Assembly: GCA_012519125.1 (NCBI GenBank)
Contig: JAAYQY010000009.1
Location: forward strand, 1-11,585
Origin: Spirochaetales bacterium
GTDB taxonomy: Bacteria > Spirochaetota > Spirochaetia > Sphaerochaetales > Sphaerochaetaceae
Direction: 5' to 3'
DNA: 11,585 bases
The notes below the pieces were generated by a model. That model was not told the DNA's origin. It did not search any database and was given only the letters and a program-made list of their open reading frames with translations. Made by a program: the position numbers and the translations under genes. Below, piece by piece: positions 1-5,731 of the stretch. The stretch's first letter is position 1; every line of letters starts with the position of its first letter.

Positions 1-289
1 AAGGTGTGAGGGTCATCAGATGGCAATCACCGGTGAAGGCGAGCTTGGGGTAGCAGGTTCTCTTGCTCGCTTCGGTAGGTATCTGGAAACGGGCTTCCTC
101 TTCAAGGTAGACAACACTCTTTCCCAGGCATTCATCGATTTGCAGTTCAAACAGTCCAGCCTTTTCGACTGAAAGTACCACCGTATCGCTAGCCTGGTAG
201 GCTTGCGTATACTCCAAAGCGACCCCGTATCCGCACGGGCGGCTGGTTGCCAACACCTGATTTTCTTGATTCACTACACTGATTTGCAT
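1..289 (-). CDS. Partial hypothetical protein (N-terminal part only)
   Basis: An open minus-strand frame starts at ATG 289 and runs off the left edge, giving 96 codons without a stop. The start is well supported: the bases just upstream (290-300 on the plus strand) read GGAGGAAACGG on the coding strand, a strong ribosome binding site. The protein begins MQISVVNQENQVLATSRPCG and is acidic, with alternating short hydrophobic stretches that suggest beta strands. There is no signal peptide or membrane segment in the visible part. I do not recognise the family. The beta-rich look and cysteines at about positions 19, 54, 78 and 88 are the only traits I can report. It is transcribed away from the hydrolase gene at 338, so the two share a 48-bp intergenic region. 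Existence as a gene is likely; function is unknown. Confidence 0.7.
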   Translation of the reverse strand, partial: MQISVVNQENQVLATSRPCGYGVALEYTQAYQASDTVVLSVEKAGLFELQIDECLGKSVVYLEEEARFQIPTEASKRTCYPKLAFTGDCHLMTLTP

Positions 290-309
290 CCGTTTCCTCC
301 TTGGGGTTC

Positions 310-318
310 ACTATAGCA
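310..318 (-). promoter_or_regulatory. Candidate extended -10 promoter for the partial minus-strand gene
   Basis: Read on the minus strand the bases are TGCTATAGT, an extended -10 element (TGn plus TATAGT). A start point about seven bases downstream falls near 303, just before the GGAGGAAACGG ribosome binding site, so the leader would be very short. No good -35 is visible 17 bp upstream. The same core reads TATAGC on the plus strand (312-317) and could serve the divergent gene weakly. Confidence 0.35.
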
Positions 319-337
319 CAGCTTTGGTGAGCTTGAC

Positions 338-1057
338 ATGTTGGGTTTGTTCGTCCATGGTTATGGTATGGATTGCACCTATCTGGGCCATAGTGCCTTT
401 TTGCTGGAAACAGAAAACGTCTATCTCCTCTTCGACTACACCAAGGGCTCTTTGGAACTTCCTTCTGTGGGCAAGCCTCTGGTGGTGTTTGCCAGCCATC
501 GTCATGGCGACCACTTCAGTCCCGAGATCTTTGGTCTTGCAAAGCGGAAGGGTAGGACGACCTTCGTTCTCTCCTCTGATATCGCCACCCACCATGCAGC
601 CGGATTGGAGTCTGTGGTGTGGCTTGGTCCCTATGAGGAGGCCGAAGTCGAGAATGTGGCGATCAGAACGCTCAAATCCACCGATGAGGGGGTTGCCTTC
701 ATCCTGGATATGGATGGGAAGGCCGTCTACTTTGCAGGCGATCTGAACCACTGGCACTGGAACGGGGAGAGTGAAGAGTACAATCGTCAGATGGAGGAAG
801 ACTACCATCAGGAGCTGCGTTTGCTCCCCCACTCCCTTGATGTGGCCTTCATTCCCGTCGATCCCCGGCTTGAGGATGCCTACATTCTTGGGGCAAAGGA
901 CCTTTTGGAGCGGATTTCGGTACATCACTTGGTGCCGATGCACCTCTGGGGAGCGTATGAGCTCTGCTCCCGTCTTGCACGAGAGCTGAAAGAACACAAC
1001 CTGATTACTGCGGTCACTGTCTTGCACGCTGAACCGCAGACATGGAGGATAGAATGA
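338..1057 (+). CDS. Metallo-beta-lactamase-fold metallohydrolase
   Basis: This 239-residue cytoplasmic protein has the metallo-beta-lactamase (MBL) fold. It carries the metal-binding signature SHRHGDHF (His54, His56, Asp58, His59), a downstream STDEGVAF segment at about 114-121, the motif AGDLNHWHW with Asp135 as the likely bridging ligand, and a late PMHLWG with His202. The GDLN-WHW block is typical of a group of small, uncharacterised MBL hydrolases in anaerobes, so the substrate cannot be named. The start at 338 is preceded by GGTGAG six bases upstream. An internal ATG at 368 (MDCTYLGHSAFLLE) matches where such proteins usually begin but has a poorer binding site, so the first ten residues may be untranslated. 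Its stop overlaps the start of the next gene (ATGA), which implies translational coupling with the VOC protein. Family assignment is firm; the exact reaction is not. Confidence 0.88.
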   Translation: MLGLFVHGYGMDCTYLGHSAFLLETENVYLLFDYTKGSLELPSVGKPLVVFASHRHGDHFSPEIFGLAKRKGRTTFVLSSDIATHHAAGLESVVWLGPYEEAEVENVAIRTLKSTDEGVAFILDMDGKAVYFAGDLNHWHWNGESEEYNRQMEEDYHQELRLLPHSLDVAFIPVDPRLEDAYILGAKDLLERISVHHLVPMHLWGAYELCSRLARELKEHNLITAVTVLHAEPQTWRIE

Positions 1058-1428
1058 ATTTCCGGTTTGTCCATAACAATTTCAATGTAACGGATCTCGA
1101 CAAGTCCCTGGCATTCTACCAGGAAGCCCTTGGCTTGGTGGAAGTGAAGCGAAAGGTCGCTGAGGATGGTTCCTTCATCCTGGTTTTCCTCGGAGACGGG
1201 GAGTCGAAACACCAGCTTGAACTCACTTGGCTGCGCAATTGGGAGAAAGGTACCTACAACCTGGGGGACAATGAGTTCCACCTTGCGTTCCAGACCGATG
1301 ACCTGGAAGCAGCCAGGGAAAAGCACCGTGAGATGGGATGCATCTGCTATGAGAACAAGAAGATGGGCATCTACTTCATCTCTGACCCCGACGGCTATTG
1401 GTTGGAGATTGTGCCAGTCAGAAAATAG
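1054..1428 (+). CDS. VOC-superfamily protein, glyoxalase I (lactoylglutathione lyase)-like
   Basis: This 124-residue protein is built of two beta-alpha-beta-beta-beta units of the vicinal oxygen chelate (VOC) fold. All four metal-ligand positions of bacterial glyoxalase I are present: His7 (FVHNNFNV), Glu56 (HQLELTW), His76 (EFHLAFQ) and Glu118 (YWLEIVPV). The DPDGYWLEI ending is also characteristic. By analogy with Escherichia coli GloA it would isomerise the hemithioacetal of methylglyoxal and a thiol, but I cannot tell whether glutathione or another thiol is used. The start at 1054 is chosen because GGAGG (1044-1048) lies five bases upstream and the ATG overlaps the preceding stop. An in-frame ATG at 1042 lies just before that binding site and is unlikely. 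Pairing with an MBL-fold hydrolase recalls the glyoxalase I/II partnership, but the upstream protein lacks obvious glyoxalase II character, so this is only suggestive. Confidence 0.88.
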   Translation: MNFRFVHNNFNVTDLDKSLAFYQEALGLVEVKRKVAEDGSFILVFLGDGESKHQLELTWLRNWEKGTYNLGDNEFHLAFQTDDLEAAREKHREMGCICYENKKMGIYFISDPDGYWLEIVPVRK

Positions 1429-1451
1429 GGTCTTTCCATACTCCTGGTGGC

Positions 1452-1480
1452 TTGAGCTTCCTGTGCGAAAGGACTATGCT
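1452..1480 (+). promoter_or_regulatory. Candidate sigma-70 promoter for the SulP permease
   Basis: TTGAGC (1452-1457) and TATGCT (1475-1480) are separated by 17 bp and each matches consensus at four of six positions. They lie in the 83-bp gap between the VOC gene and the permease. The predicted start near 1487 leaves a leader of about 25 nt that contains AGGAG at 1495-1499. Confidence 0.4.
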
Positions 1481-1511
1481 TCGCTCGATTTGAGAGGAGT
1501 GGGAACGTACT

Positions 1512-3122
1512 ATGGGACAGCTTCGATTTCTGGGAAGTATCAAACGAGAGTTTTCCGGCTATAACGCCAATGCTTTTTCGAAGGACCTGCTTGCAGGTCT
1601 GACCGTCACGGCAGTGGCTCTTCCGCTTGCCTTGGCATTTGGGGTGAGCTCGGGCCTTGATGCCGCCAGTGGCCTGATCACGGCCATTCTGGCAGGTCTG
1701 ATCATCGGTGCCTTGGGGGGAGCTTCTTTCCAGATTTCCGGTCCCACCGGAGCAATGGCAGCGATTCTCATCTCCCTCTCCGTACGCCACGGGGTGGAAG
1801 GTGTTTTCATCGCAGGCTTTCTCAGTGGCCTCATCCTCCTCATCGCTGCAGCTCTGAAGGTGGGAGCCTTGGTAAGCTACATCCCCAGTCCGGTGGTCAC
1901 CGGCTTTACCAGTGGTATCGCCGTCATCATCGCTCTCGGCCAGATCGACAACTTTTTTGGAACCACCAGTGCAGGGGAGAGTGCCATCGAGAAACTGATT
2001 TCCTACTCTGAACTGGGCTTTTCGGTGCAGTTGCCCACCCTGTTCTACGGCCTGTTGGTCATCCTGTTGATGGTACTTTGGCCGAAGAAGTGGAATGCGC
2101 GCTTCCCGGCAAGTCTGTTGGGCATCATCATCACCTTGGTTGTGCAAATGATTCTCAACCTGCCAGTAGCTGAGGTGGGAGCCATTCCCCGCTCTCTCTT
2201 GGGCGAAAATCGGCTGCACTTCGGCTCTCTCTCCCTCCCTACCTTGCTTCCCTACCTCTCTCCGGCGATTTCCATTGCTGCCTTGGGAATGGTTGAAAGC
2301 CTGCTTTGCGGCTCTTCGGGTGGGAAAATGAGAGGCGAGAAACTCAATGCTACCCAGGAGCTCTTCGCCCAGGGCATCGGCAATGTGATCATCCCCTTCT
2401 TTGGGGGAATCCCTGCAACCGCAGCGATTGCCCGCACTTCGGTTGCAATCAAGAGCGGTCAGCAGACCCGCCTGACCAGCATCATCCATGCCCTTGGCCT
2501 GCTCGCTTCGATGTTCCTGCTCTCACCCTTCATGAGCAGGATTCCGCTCGCATCCCTTGCCGGGGTGCTGCTGGTAACCTCCTGGAGAATGAACGAGTGG
2601 CATTCGATCCGCCAGATCTTCAGCAAGCGCATCAAGACCTCGATGAGCCAGTATCTGATCACCATGGTAGCCACGGTGGTGTTCGATCTCACCATTGCAA
2701 TTCTCATCGGCATCATCTTCTCGATGGTCATGTTCATCGTCCGCAGCCACCGCATCTCCATTGAGATCGATCCGGTCACCAAGGAGCTGGGCGACTACGA
2801 CAAGCACACCAAGGTGGTGTATGTCGACGGATCGCTCTTCTTCGGCAGTCAGGACCAACTCACCAAGGTGGTGGAGAAGCTGCTGGGAGAGGGAGTGCAA
2901 CGGATCATTTTCAGCCTCCGTGGGGTGCCGACGATAGACCACAGCTCGATCAACGAGTTCACCGAAATCGTACTGCTGTGCAGAAAACGTGAGGTGGATG
3001 TCCTGTTCTGCGGTGTGCAGGCTCCGGTCCTCACCCTGATGAAGCGGCTGGACTTTGTCAGCCTTGCGGGAGAGGATAAGTTCTTCAGCAGTGCCGTCAC
3101 CGCCCTTGAGTCGCTCAGGTAA
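1512..3122 (+). CDS. SulP-family anion permease with C-terminal STAS domain
   Basis: This 536-residue inner-membrane transporter belongs to the SulP (SLC26) family. The N-terminal 410 residues are strongly hydrophobic with many membrane spans. They carry family hallmarks: QISGPTGAMAA at about 74-84 and GGIPATAAIARTSVAIKSGQ at about 298-317. Residues from about 430 to 536 form a cytoplasmic STAS domain (VVYVDGSLFFGSQDQL, then IDHSSINEF, where phosphorylatable serines lie in related anti-sigma antagonist domains). SulP proteins move sulfate, bicarbonate or dicarboxylates, usually with H+ or Na+; sequence alone does not decide the substrate here. The ribosome binding site AGGAG (1495-1499) is 12 bases from the ATG, longer than usual, but no better start is visible. 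The gene ends inside the convergent AraC gene (8-bp overlap). No carbonic anhydrase or sulfate-assimilation gene is adjacent to point to an anion. Confidence 0.93.
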   Translation: MGQLRFLGSIKREFSGYNANAFSKDLLAGLTVTAVALPLALAFGVSSGLDAASGLITAILAGLIIGALGGASFQISGPTGAMAAILISLSVRHGVEGVFIAGFLSGLILLIAAALKVGALVSYIPSPVVTGFTSGIAVIIALGQIDNFFGTTSAGESAIEKLISYSELGFSVQLPTLFYGLLVILLMVLWPKKWNARFPASLLGIIITLVVQMILNLPVAEVGAIPRSLLGENRLHFGSLSLPTLLPYLSPAISIAALGMVESLLCGSSGGKMRGEKLNATQELFAQGIGNVIIPFFGGIPATAAIARTSVAIKSGQQTRLTSIIHALGLLASMFLLSPFMSRIPLASLAGVLLVTSWRMNEWHSIRQIFSKRIKTSMSQYLITMVATVVFDLTIAILIGIIFSMVMFIVRSHRISIEIDPVTKELGDYDKHTKVVYVDGSLFFGSQDQLTKVVEKLLGEGVQRIIFSLRGVPTIDHSSINEFTEIVLLCRKREVDVLFCGVQAPVLTLMKRLDFVSLAGEDKFFSSAVTALESLR

Positions 3123-3978
3123 ACCTGCTGGTAAAGATTCTCTGGTACTGCTTGGGGCTCATCCCCATCACTTTGCGGAACTGGCGTGAGAAATAGTTGG
3201 GGTCGTTGAAGCCGCTGGCTTCACTGACCTGAGCCATCGAGAGACCACGCCTCTGGATGAGCGAGCAGGCATAGGCGATGCGCTTGTGGATGTGAAACTC
3301 GATGGGGGAGAGGCCGGTACACTGCTTGAAGCAGCGGTTGAGCGTGCTGGTGCTCATATTTGCCACCTCTCTCAACTGCTCGGTGGAGAGCGCTTGGTCA
3401 AGATGACTGTCCATGTAGGAGATTACTTCCCACAGCCTGCGTGCGGTTTGGTTTGCCTCATTCGGTGTCTGGTCGTAGATGCGCGAGAGCGCGACCAATA
3501 GTTCAACCAGGTAGGCGTAGGCGAGGGTGCGCGATCCCGATCCATAGCTCTGGTCGTCCGCCTCCTTCTCCATCAGCTGGATGAGGGGCAGCAACTCGGC
3601 AATCTGGCTAGGGGTGAGTGAGAGATTGGGGATGCAGTCGGTCTGCAAAAAGATGGAGCAGTAACCGGGAAGCTCGGTAAGGTCCAGGGCATGGCGGCTT
3701 ACAAGGTTGCGCCCGTAGATGATGTTGTAGAGCACCAGATTATCCACTTGCTTGTAGCCGTGCTCAAAGCCGGGGGGCACAAAGAAGACCGAGCCCTCGC
3801 GCAGCATCAACTCCTCGTCCTTGGTAAAGTTGATGCCCCGTCCACTGACAACGAAGACCAGCTCATGAAACTCATGACTGTGAAGCCGGTACGGGAGCTC
3901 AGGGTCCCGTTTGATGACTTTCAGTTGCATAGCAGGCTCATAGAAGAAGGAACTTTCGTCAAGGATGGTTTCACTCAT
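3115..3978 (-). CDS. AraC-family transcriptional regulator (RhaS/RhaR-like layout)
   Basis: From ATG 3978 the protein has 287 residues. An N-terminal cupin-like sensing domain carries LPYRLHSHEFHELVFVVSGRG at about 28-48 and the block GSVFFVPPGFEHGY at 62-75, as in sugar-responsive RhaS/RhaR/MelR relatives. The C-terminal 100 residues contain two helix-turn-helix units, the second ending with the AraC signature GFNDPNYFSRQFRKVMGMSP (256-275). The start is uncertain: neither 3978 nor an in-frame ATG at 3996 has a recognisable ribosome binding site. Further extension to a TTG at 4083 would almost reach the divergent gene's start and is unlikely. It faces away from the aldolase-like gene at 4086, so that gene or its pathway is the natural target. 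The effector is unknown but is likely a sugar or sugar derivative. The last 8 bp overlap the permease gene end to end. Confidence 0.9.
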   Translation of the reverse strand: MSETILDESSFFYEPAMQLKVIKRDPELPYRLHSHEFHELVFVVSGRGINFTKDEELMLREGSVFFVPPGFEHGYKQVDNLVLYNIIYGRNLVSRHALDLTELPGYCSIFLQTDCIPNLSLTPSQIAELLPLIQLMEKEADDQSYGSGSRTLAYAYLVELLVALSRIYDQTPNEANQTARRLWEVISYMDSHLDQALSTEQLREVANMSTSTLNRCFKQCTGLSPIEFHIHKRIAYACSLIQRRGLSMAQVSEASGFNDPNYFSRQFRKVMGMSPKQYQRIFTSRFT

Positions 3979-4085
3979 GCCGACATGGTTGTACATCAAA
4001 AACTGTTTGTCAAGGACAGGGGGGTAATGATTGCTCCCTGGCGCGTTGTATGGCACACTGCTTGCAGGAAAAGAGAGGAACAATC
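3979..4085. promoter_or_regulatory. Divergent intergenic region between the AraC regulator and the aldolase-like gene
   Basis: This 107-bp region should hold both promoters and any AraC binding site, but no well-spaced -35/-10 pair stands out in either direction. On the minus strand a perfect TTGACA (rc of 4007-4012) occurs, with TACAAC only 14 bp beyond it, too close for a standard promoter. A short dyad TGTC-AAG-GACA lies at 4008-4018, with weaker outer arms CTGT/ACAG at 4003-4019. AGAGAGGAA just before 4086 is the ribosome binding site of the plus-strand gene. Confidence 0.35.
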
Positions 4086-4763
4086 ATGGATATATTGCTT
4101 GACAGTGCGGACCTCACTGCGATCGGTCATGCCTTGGAGTACTATCCGATCAAGGGGGTTACCACCAACCCCTCGATGCTTGCCTCCTTGCGGCAACCGG
4201 AAGTGGTGAGCCACCTGTGTGCCATCAGGGCCTTGATCGGGGAGAAGCGTGATCTGCATGTGCAGCTAACTGCCCGTGATGCAGCGACCATGGTGAAGGA
4301 AGCACATCATCTCTGCACGAAGCTGGGAGAGCAGACATTCCTTGCGGTTCCGGTGACCGAAGAGGGGCTGAAGGTGATCAAAATCCTGGCTTCAGAGGGG
4401 TTGCACGTTACCGCTTCCACCGTTTTCTCAACCATCCAAGGTATTCTTGCGATGCTCTCAGGAGCACGCTATATAGCTGTTTTCTATGATCGGATGCTTA
4501 ATCTGGACATCGACGCGAGTCGTGTCATCAGAGAGCTTGCAAGCCTTTTGTGGACAAATACCAGCTCAACCCAGGTGTTGGCGGCAAGCTTTCGCAATGT
4601 TGCAGAGGTTACCACCGCCTATGCCAGCGGGGCGGGGTGCTGCACGGTAAAGCCTGAGCTGCTCTCCACCGGTCTTGCCATGCCTTCGATCAGAAAGGCG
4701 GTGCAGGACTTCTCCGATGATTGGCAGAAGGTGTACGGGGATAAGGGCTTGCTGGATTTGTAG
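4086..4763 (+). CDS. Fructose-6-phosphate aldolase/transaldolase-family protein lacking the Schiff-base lysine
   Basis: This 225-residue TIM-barrel protein aligns almost end to end with the FSA/TalC type of small transaldolases. Compared with E. coli FsaA from memory, these features are retained: MDILLDSADL with Asp6, GVTTNPS with Thr26 and Asn28, Gln60, AVFYDR (Phe-Tyr where FsaA has Tyr131 nearby, Arg kept) and VLAASFR with the conserved Ser. The catalytic lysine of FsaA (Lys85 in VVKVPVT) is replaced by Ala87 (TFLAVPVT; codon GCG at 4344-4346). Without that lysine the normal carbonyl Schiff base cannot form at the usual place, so aldolase activity is doubtful. It may be a pseudoenzyme, a binding protein, or use other chemistry. 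ATG 4086 is preceded by a good GAGAGGAA. The gene diverges from the AraC regulator, its probable controller, and ends 6 bp from the convergent GNAT gene. Confidence 0.87.
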   Translation: MDILLDSADLTAIGHALEYYPIKGVTTNPSMLASLRQPEVVSHLCAIRALIGEKRDLHVQLTARDAATMVKEAHHLCTKLGEQTFLAVPVTEEGLKVIKILASEGLHVTASTVFSTIQGILAMLSGARYIAVFYDRMLNLDIDASRVIRELASLLWTNTSSTQVLAASFRNVAEVTTAYASGAGCCTVKPELLSTGLAMPSIRKAVQDFSDDWQKVYGDKGLLDL

Positions 4764-4769
4764 AAAGGG

Positions 4770-5567
4770 TCAGAACCTCATCATGGCCCAGCGTCCGATT
4801 GTCTCAAACCCCATGCTGTGGTACATCGCCCCTGCCAGAGGATTGTCATAGAAGAGGCAGAGAAAGCTCAATCCCTCGGCAAAGCACTGCCTGCACAGCT
4901 CGCTCATCACGCGAGATGCATAGCCGCGCTTGCGGTAAGCGGGGAGGGTGGCGACCCCGATGATCATGGCCCCGCTTTTGGTTTTGGCTGTGATAGTGGC
5001 GGTGCAGACGAGCTTGCCACCCTCAAAGATGCCGTACCCGATGCATCCTTTCTCATAGTTGTCCCGGGTTTGCTCGGTTTTCTCTTGTTCATGCTCGAGG
5101 TAGGGCTGGGCAAACTCCTCTATCTGCTTGTAGAGTTCCACGATGGAAAGCGCATGTTCCGGCCCCAGCCTCTGCAGTGCCTGCTTGTTGGAGGGTTTTG
5201 GATTGAACGACTCCTTGTTGAGCCTGCACAGGTAGGTCCCCTGGATCTTGACGTGCGGGAAATACCGGCTGATCTGGAGCAAGTACTCCTCCTTTGCGCT
5301 GAGGCAGAGCATCTTCTGTGTGTTCAGAAAGGCAGCAACACGCTCCAGGTCTGGTTCTTTCTTATTGCTGGTAATCATGAAGTTCTCATAATAGCGCAGC
5401 AGCAAGCTGTCCCAGTCATCGCCGAAGGCAAACAGCTCCACTGCATCACTGTTCAGGCCGTACAGTTCGATGTCGCCTTCAATGAAAAGGTTTACCTCTT
5501 TTTCGGGGGCTATATAGGCGAGAACCGATTCGGTGTCTTGGTTGGAAAGCTTGCGAGGAGTATCCAT
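4770..5567 (-). CDS. GNAT-family N-acetyltransferase
   Basis: From ATG 5567 the protein has 265 residues. The C-terminal half is a GNAT domain: IGVATLPAYRKRGYASRVMS at about 203-222 contains the acetyl-CoA pyrophosphate-binding RxxGxA loop, and the end reads YDNPLAGAMYHSMGFETIGRW, the usual N-P-A-Y-GF motif. The N-terminal half (RKLSNQDTESVLAYIAPEKE, then NLFIEGDIELYGL) resembles the extra domain of two-domain GNAT proteins in Firmicutes and relatives. The acceptor substrate is unknown. An upstream in-frame ATG at 5639 has an AGAGG ribosome binding site and would add 24 residues. I prefer 5567 because RKL near the N-terminus matches where such proteins start, and because a good promoter lies inside the extension. 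The gene is convergent with the aldolase-like gene and divergent from the sodium-pump gene. Confidence 0.88.
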   Translation of the reverse strand: MDTPRKLSNQDTESVLAYIAPEKEVNLFIEGDIELYGLNSDAVELFAFGDDWDSLLLRYYENFMITSNKKEPDLERVAAFLNTQKMLCLSAKEEYLLQISRYFPHVKIQGTYLCRLNKESFNPKPSNKQALQRLGPEHALSIVELYKQIEEFAQPYLEHEQEKTEQTRDNYEKGCIGYGIFEGGKLVCTATITAKTKSGAMIIGVATLPAYRKRGYASRVMSELCRQCFAEGLSFLCLFYDNPLAGAMYHSMGFETIGRWAMMRF

Positions 5568-5573
5568 GCAGAC

Positions 5574-5602
5574 ACTATACGGCAAGCGGTGAATGCGTTC
5601 AA
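5574..5602 (-). promoter_or_regulatory. Candidate promoter for the GNAT gene, predicting a leaderless mRNA
   Basis: On the minus strand TTGAAC (rc of 5597-5602) and TATAGT (rc of 5574-5579) are spaced by exactly 17 bp; matches to consensus are four and five of six. The last base of the -10 is separated from ATG 5567 by six bases, so the expected transcription start coincides with the A of the start codon. No ribosome binding site precedes that ATG, which fits a leaderless transcript. Confidence 0.5.
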
Positions 5603-5626
5603 TTGTTTGGTCTTTGTGGTATTTGT

Positions 5627-5655
5627 TTGACCAAACCATTTCCACCCTCTATCAT
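5627..5655 (+). promoter_or_regulatory. Sigma-70-like promoter for the sodium-pump genes
   Basis: TTGACC (5627-5632) and TATCAT (5650-5655) are each five of six to consensus and separated by 17 bp. The expected start is near 5662, giving an oadB leader of about 70 nt. The promoter lies 25 bp from the divergent GNAT promoter. Confidence 0.6.
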
Positions 5656-5665
5656 GAGTGACGTT

Positions 5666-5725
5666 GGGGGAGCTTCATAGCCATTGTGCGAAGTCAACTT
5701 CTCCCCCCATTCTTCTCCCTGGGGG
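5666..5725 (+). promoter_or_regulatory. Leader with two mutually exclusive hairpins before the sodium-pump beta gene
   Basis: GGGGGAG (5666-5672) can pair with CTCCCCC (5701-5707), with an inner stem CTTC (5673-5676)/GAAG (5690-5693). The same C-rich strand, as CCCCCA (5704-5709), can instead pair with TGGGGG (5720-5725), the purine run that sits six bases before ATG 5732 and would be its ribosome binding site. The two pairings exclude each other, so the first would expose and the second would mask the binding site. This is read by eye; no known riboswitch class was recognised. Confidence 0.35.
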
Positions 5726-5731
5726 TTCTCT

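Noticed and set aside
326..367. TTGACA at 333-338 as a -35 element for the MBL gene
   Set aside because: It overlaps the start codon at 338 and the nearest -10-like sequence (TATGGT at 362) is 23 bp away, too far.
1395..2489. A long open frame on the minus strand (364 codons) opposite the SulP gene
   Set aside because: Its product is rich in Asp, Gln, Gly and His without hydrophobic core patterns, as expected from an antisense reading of codon-biased DNA. The plus-strand frame is an intact SulP permease.
3979..4083. N-terminal extension of the AraC regulator to a TTG at 4083
   Set aside because: It would add 35 residues unlike the family, start almost on top of the divergent gene's start codon, and cover the region needed for both promoters.
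4818..5630. Open frame of 270 codons on the plus strand opposite the GNAT gene
   Set aside because: The minus strand encodes clear GNAT motifs with promoter and start; the plus frame looks like an antisense shadow.
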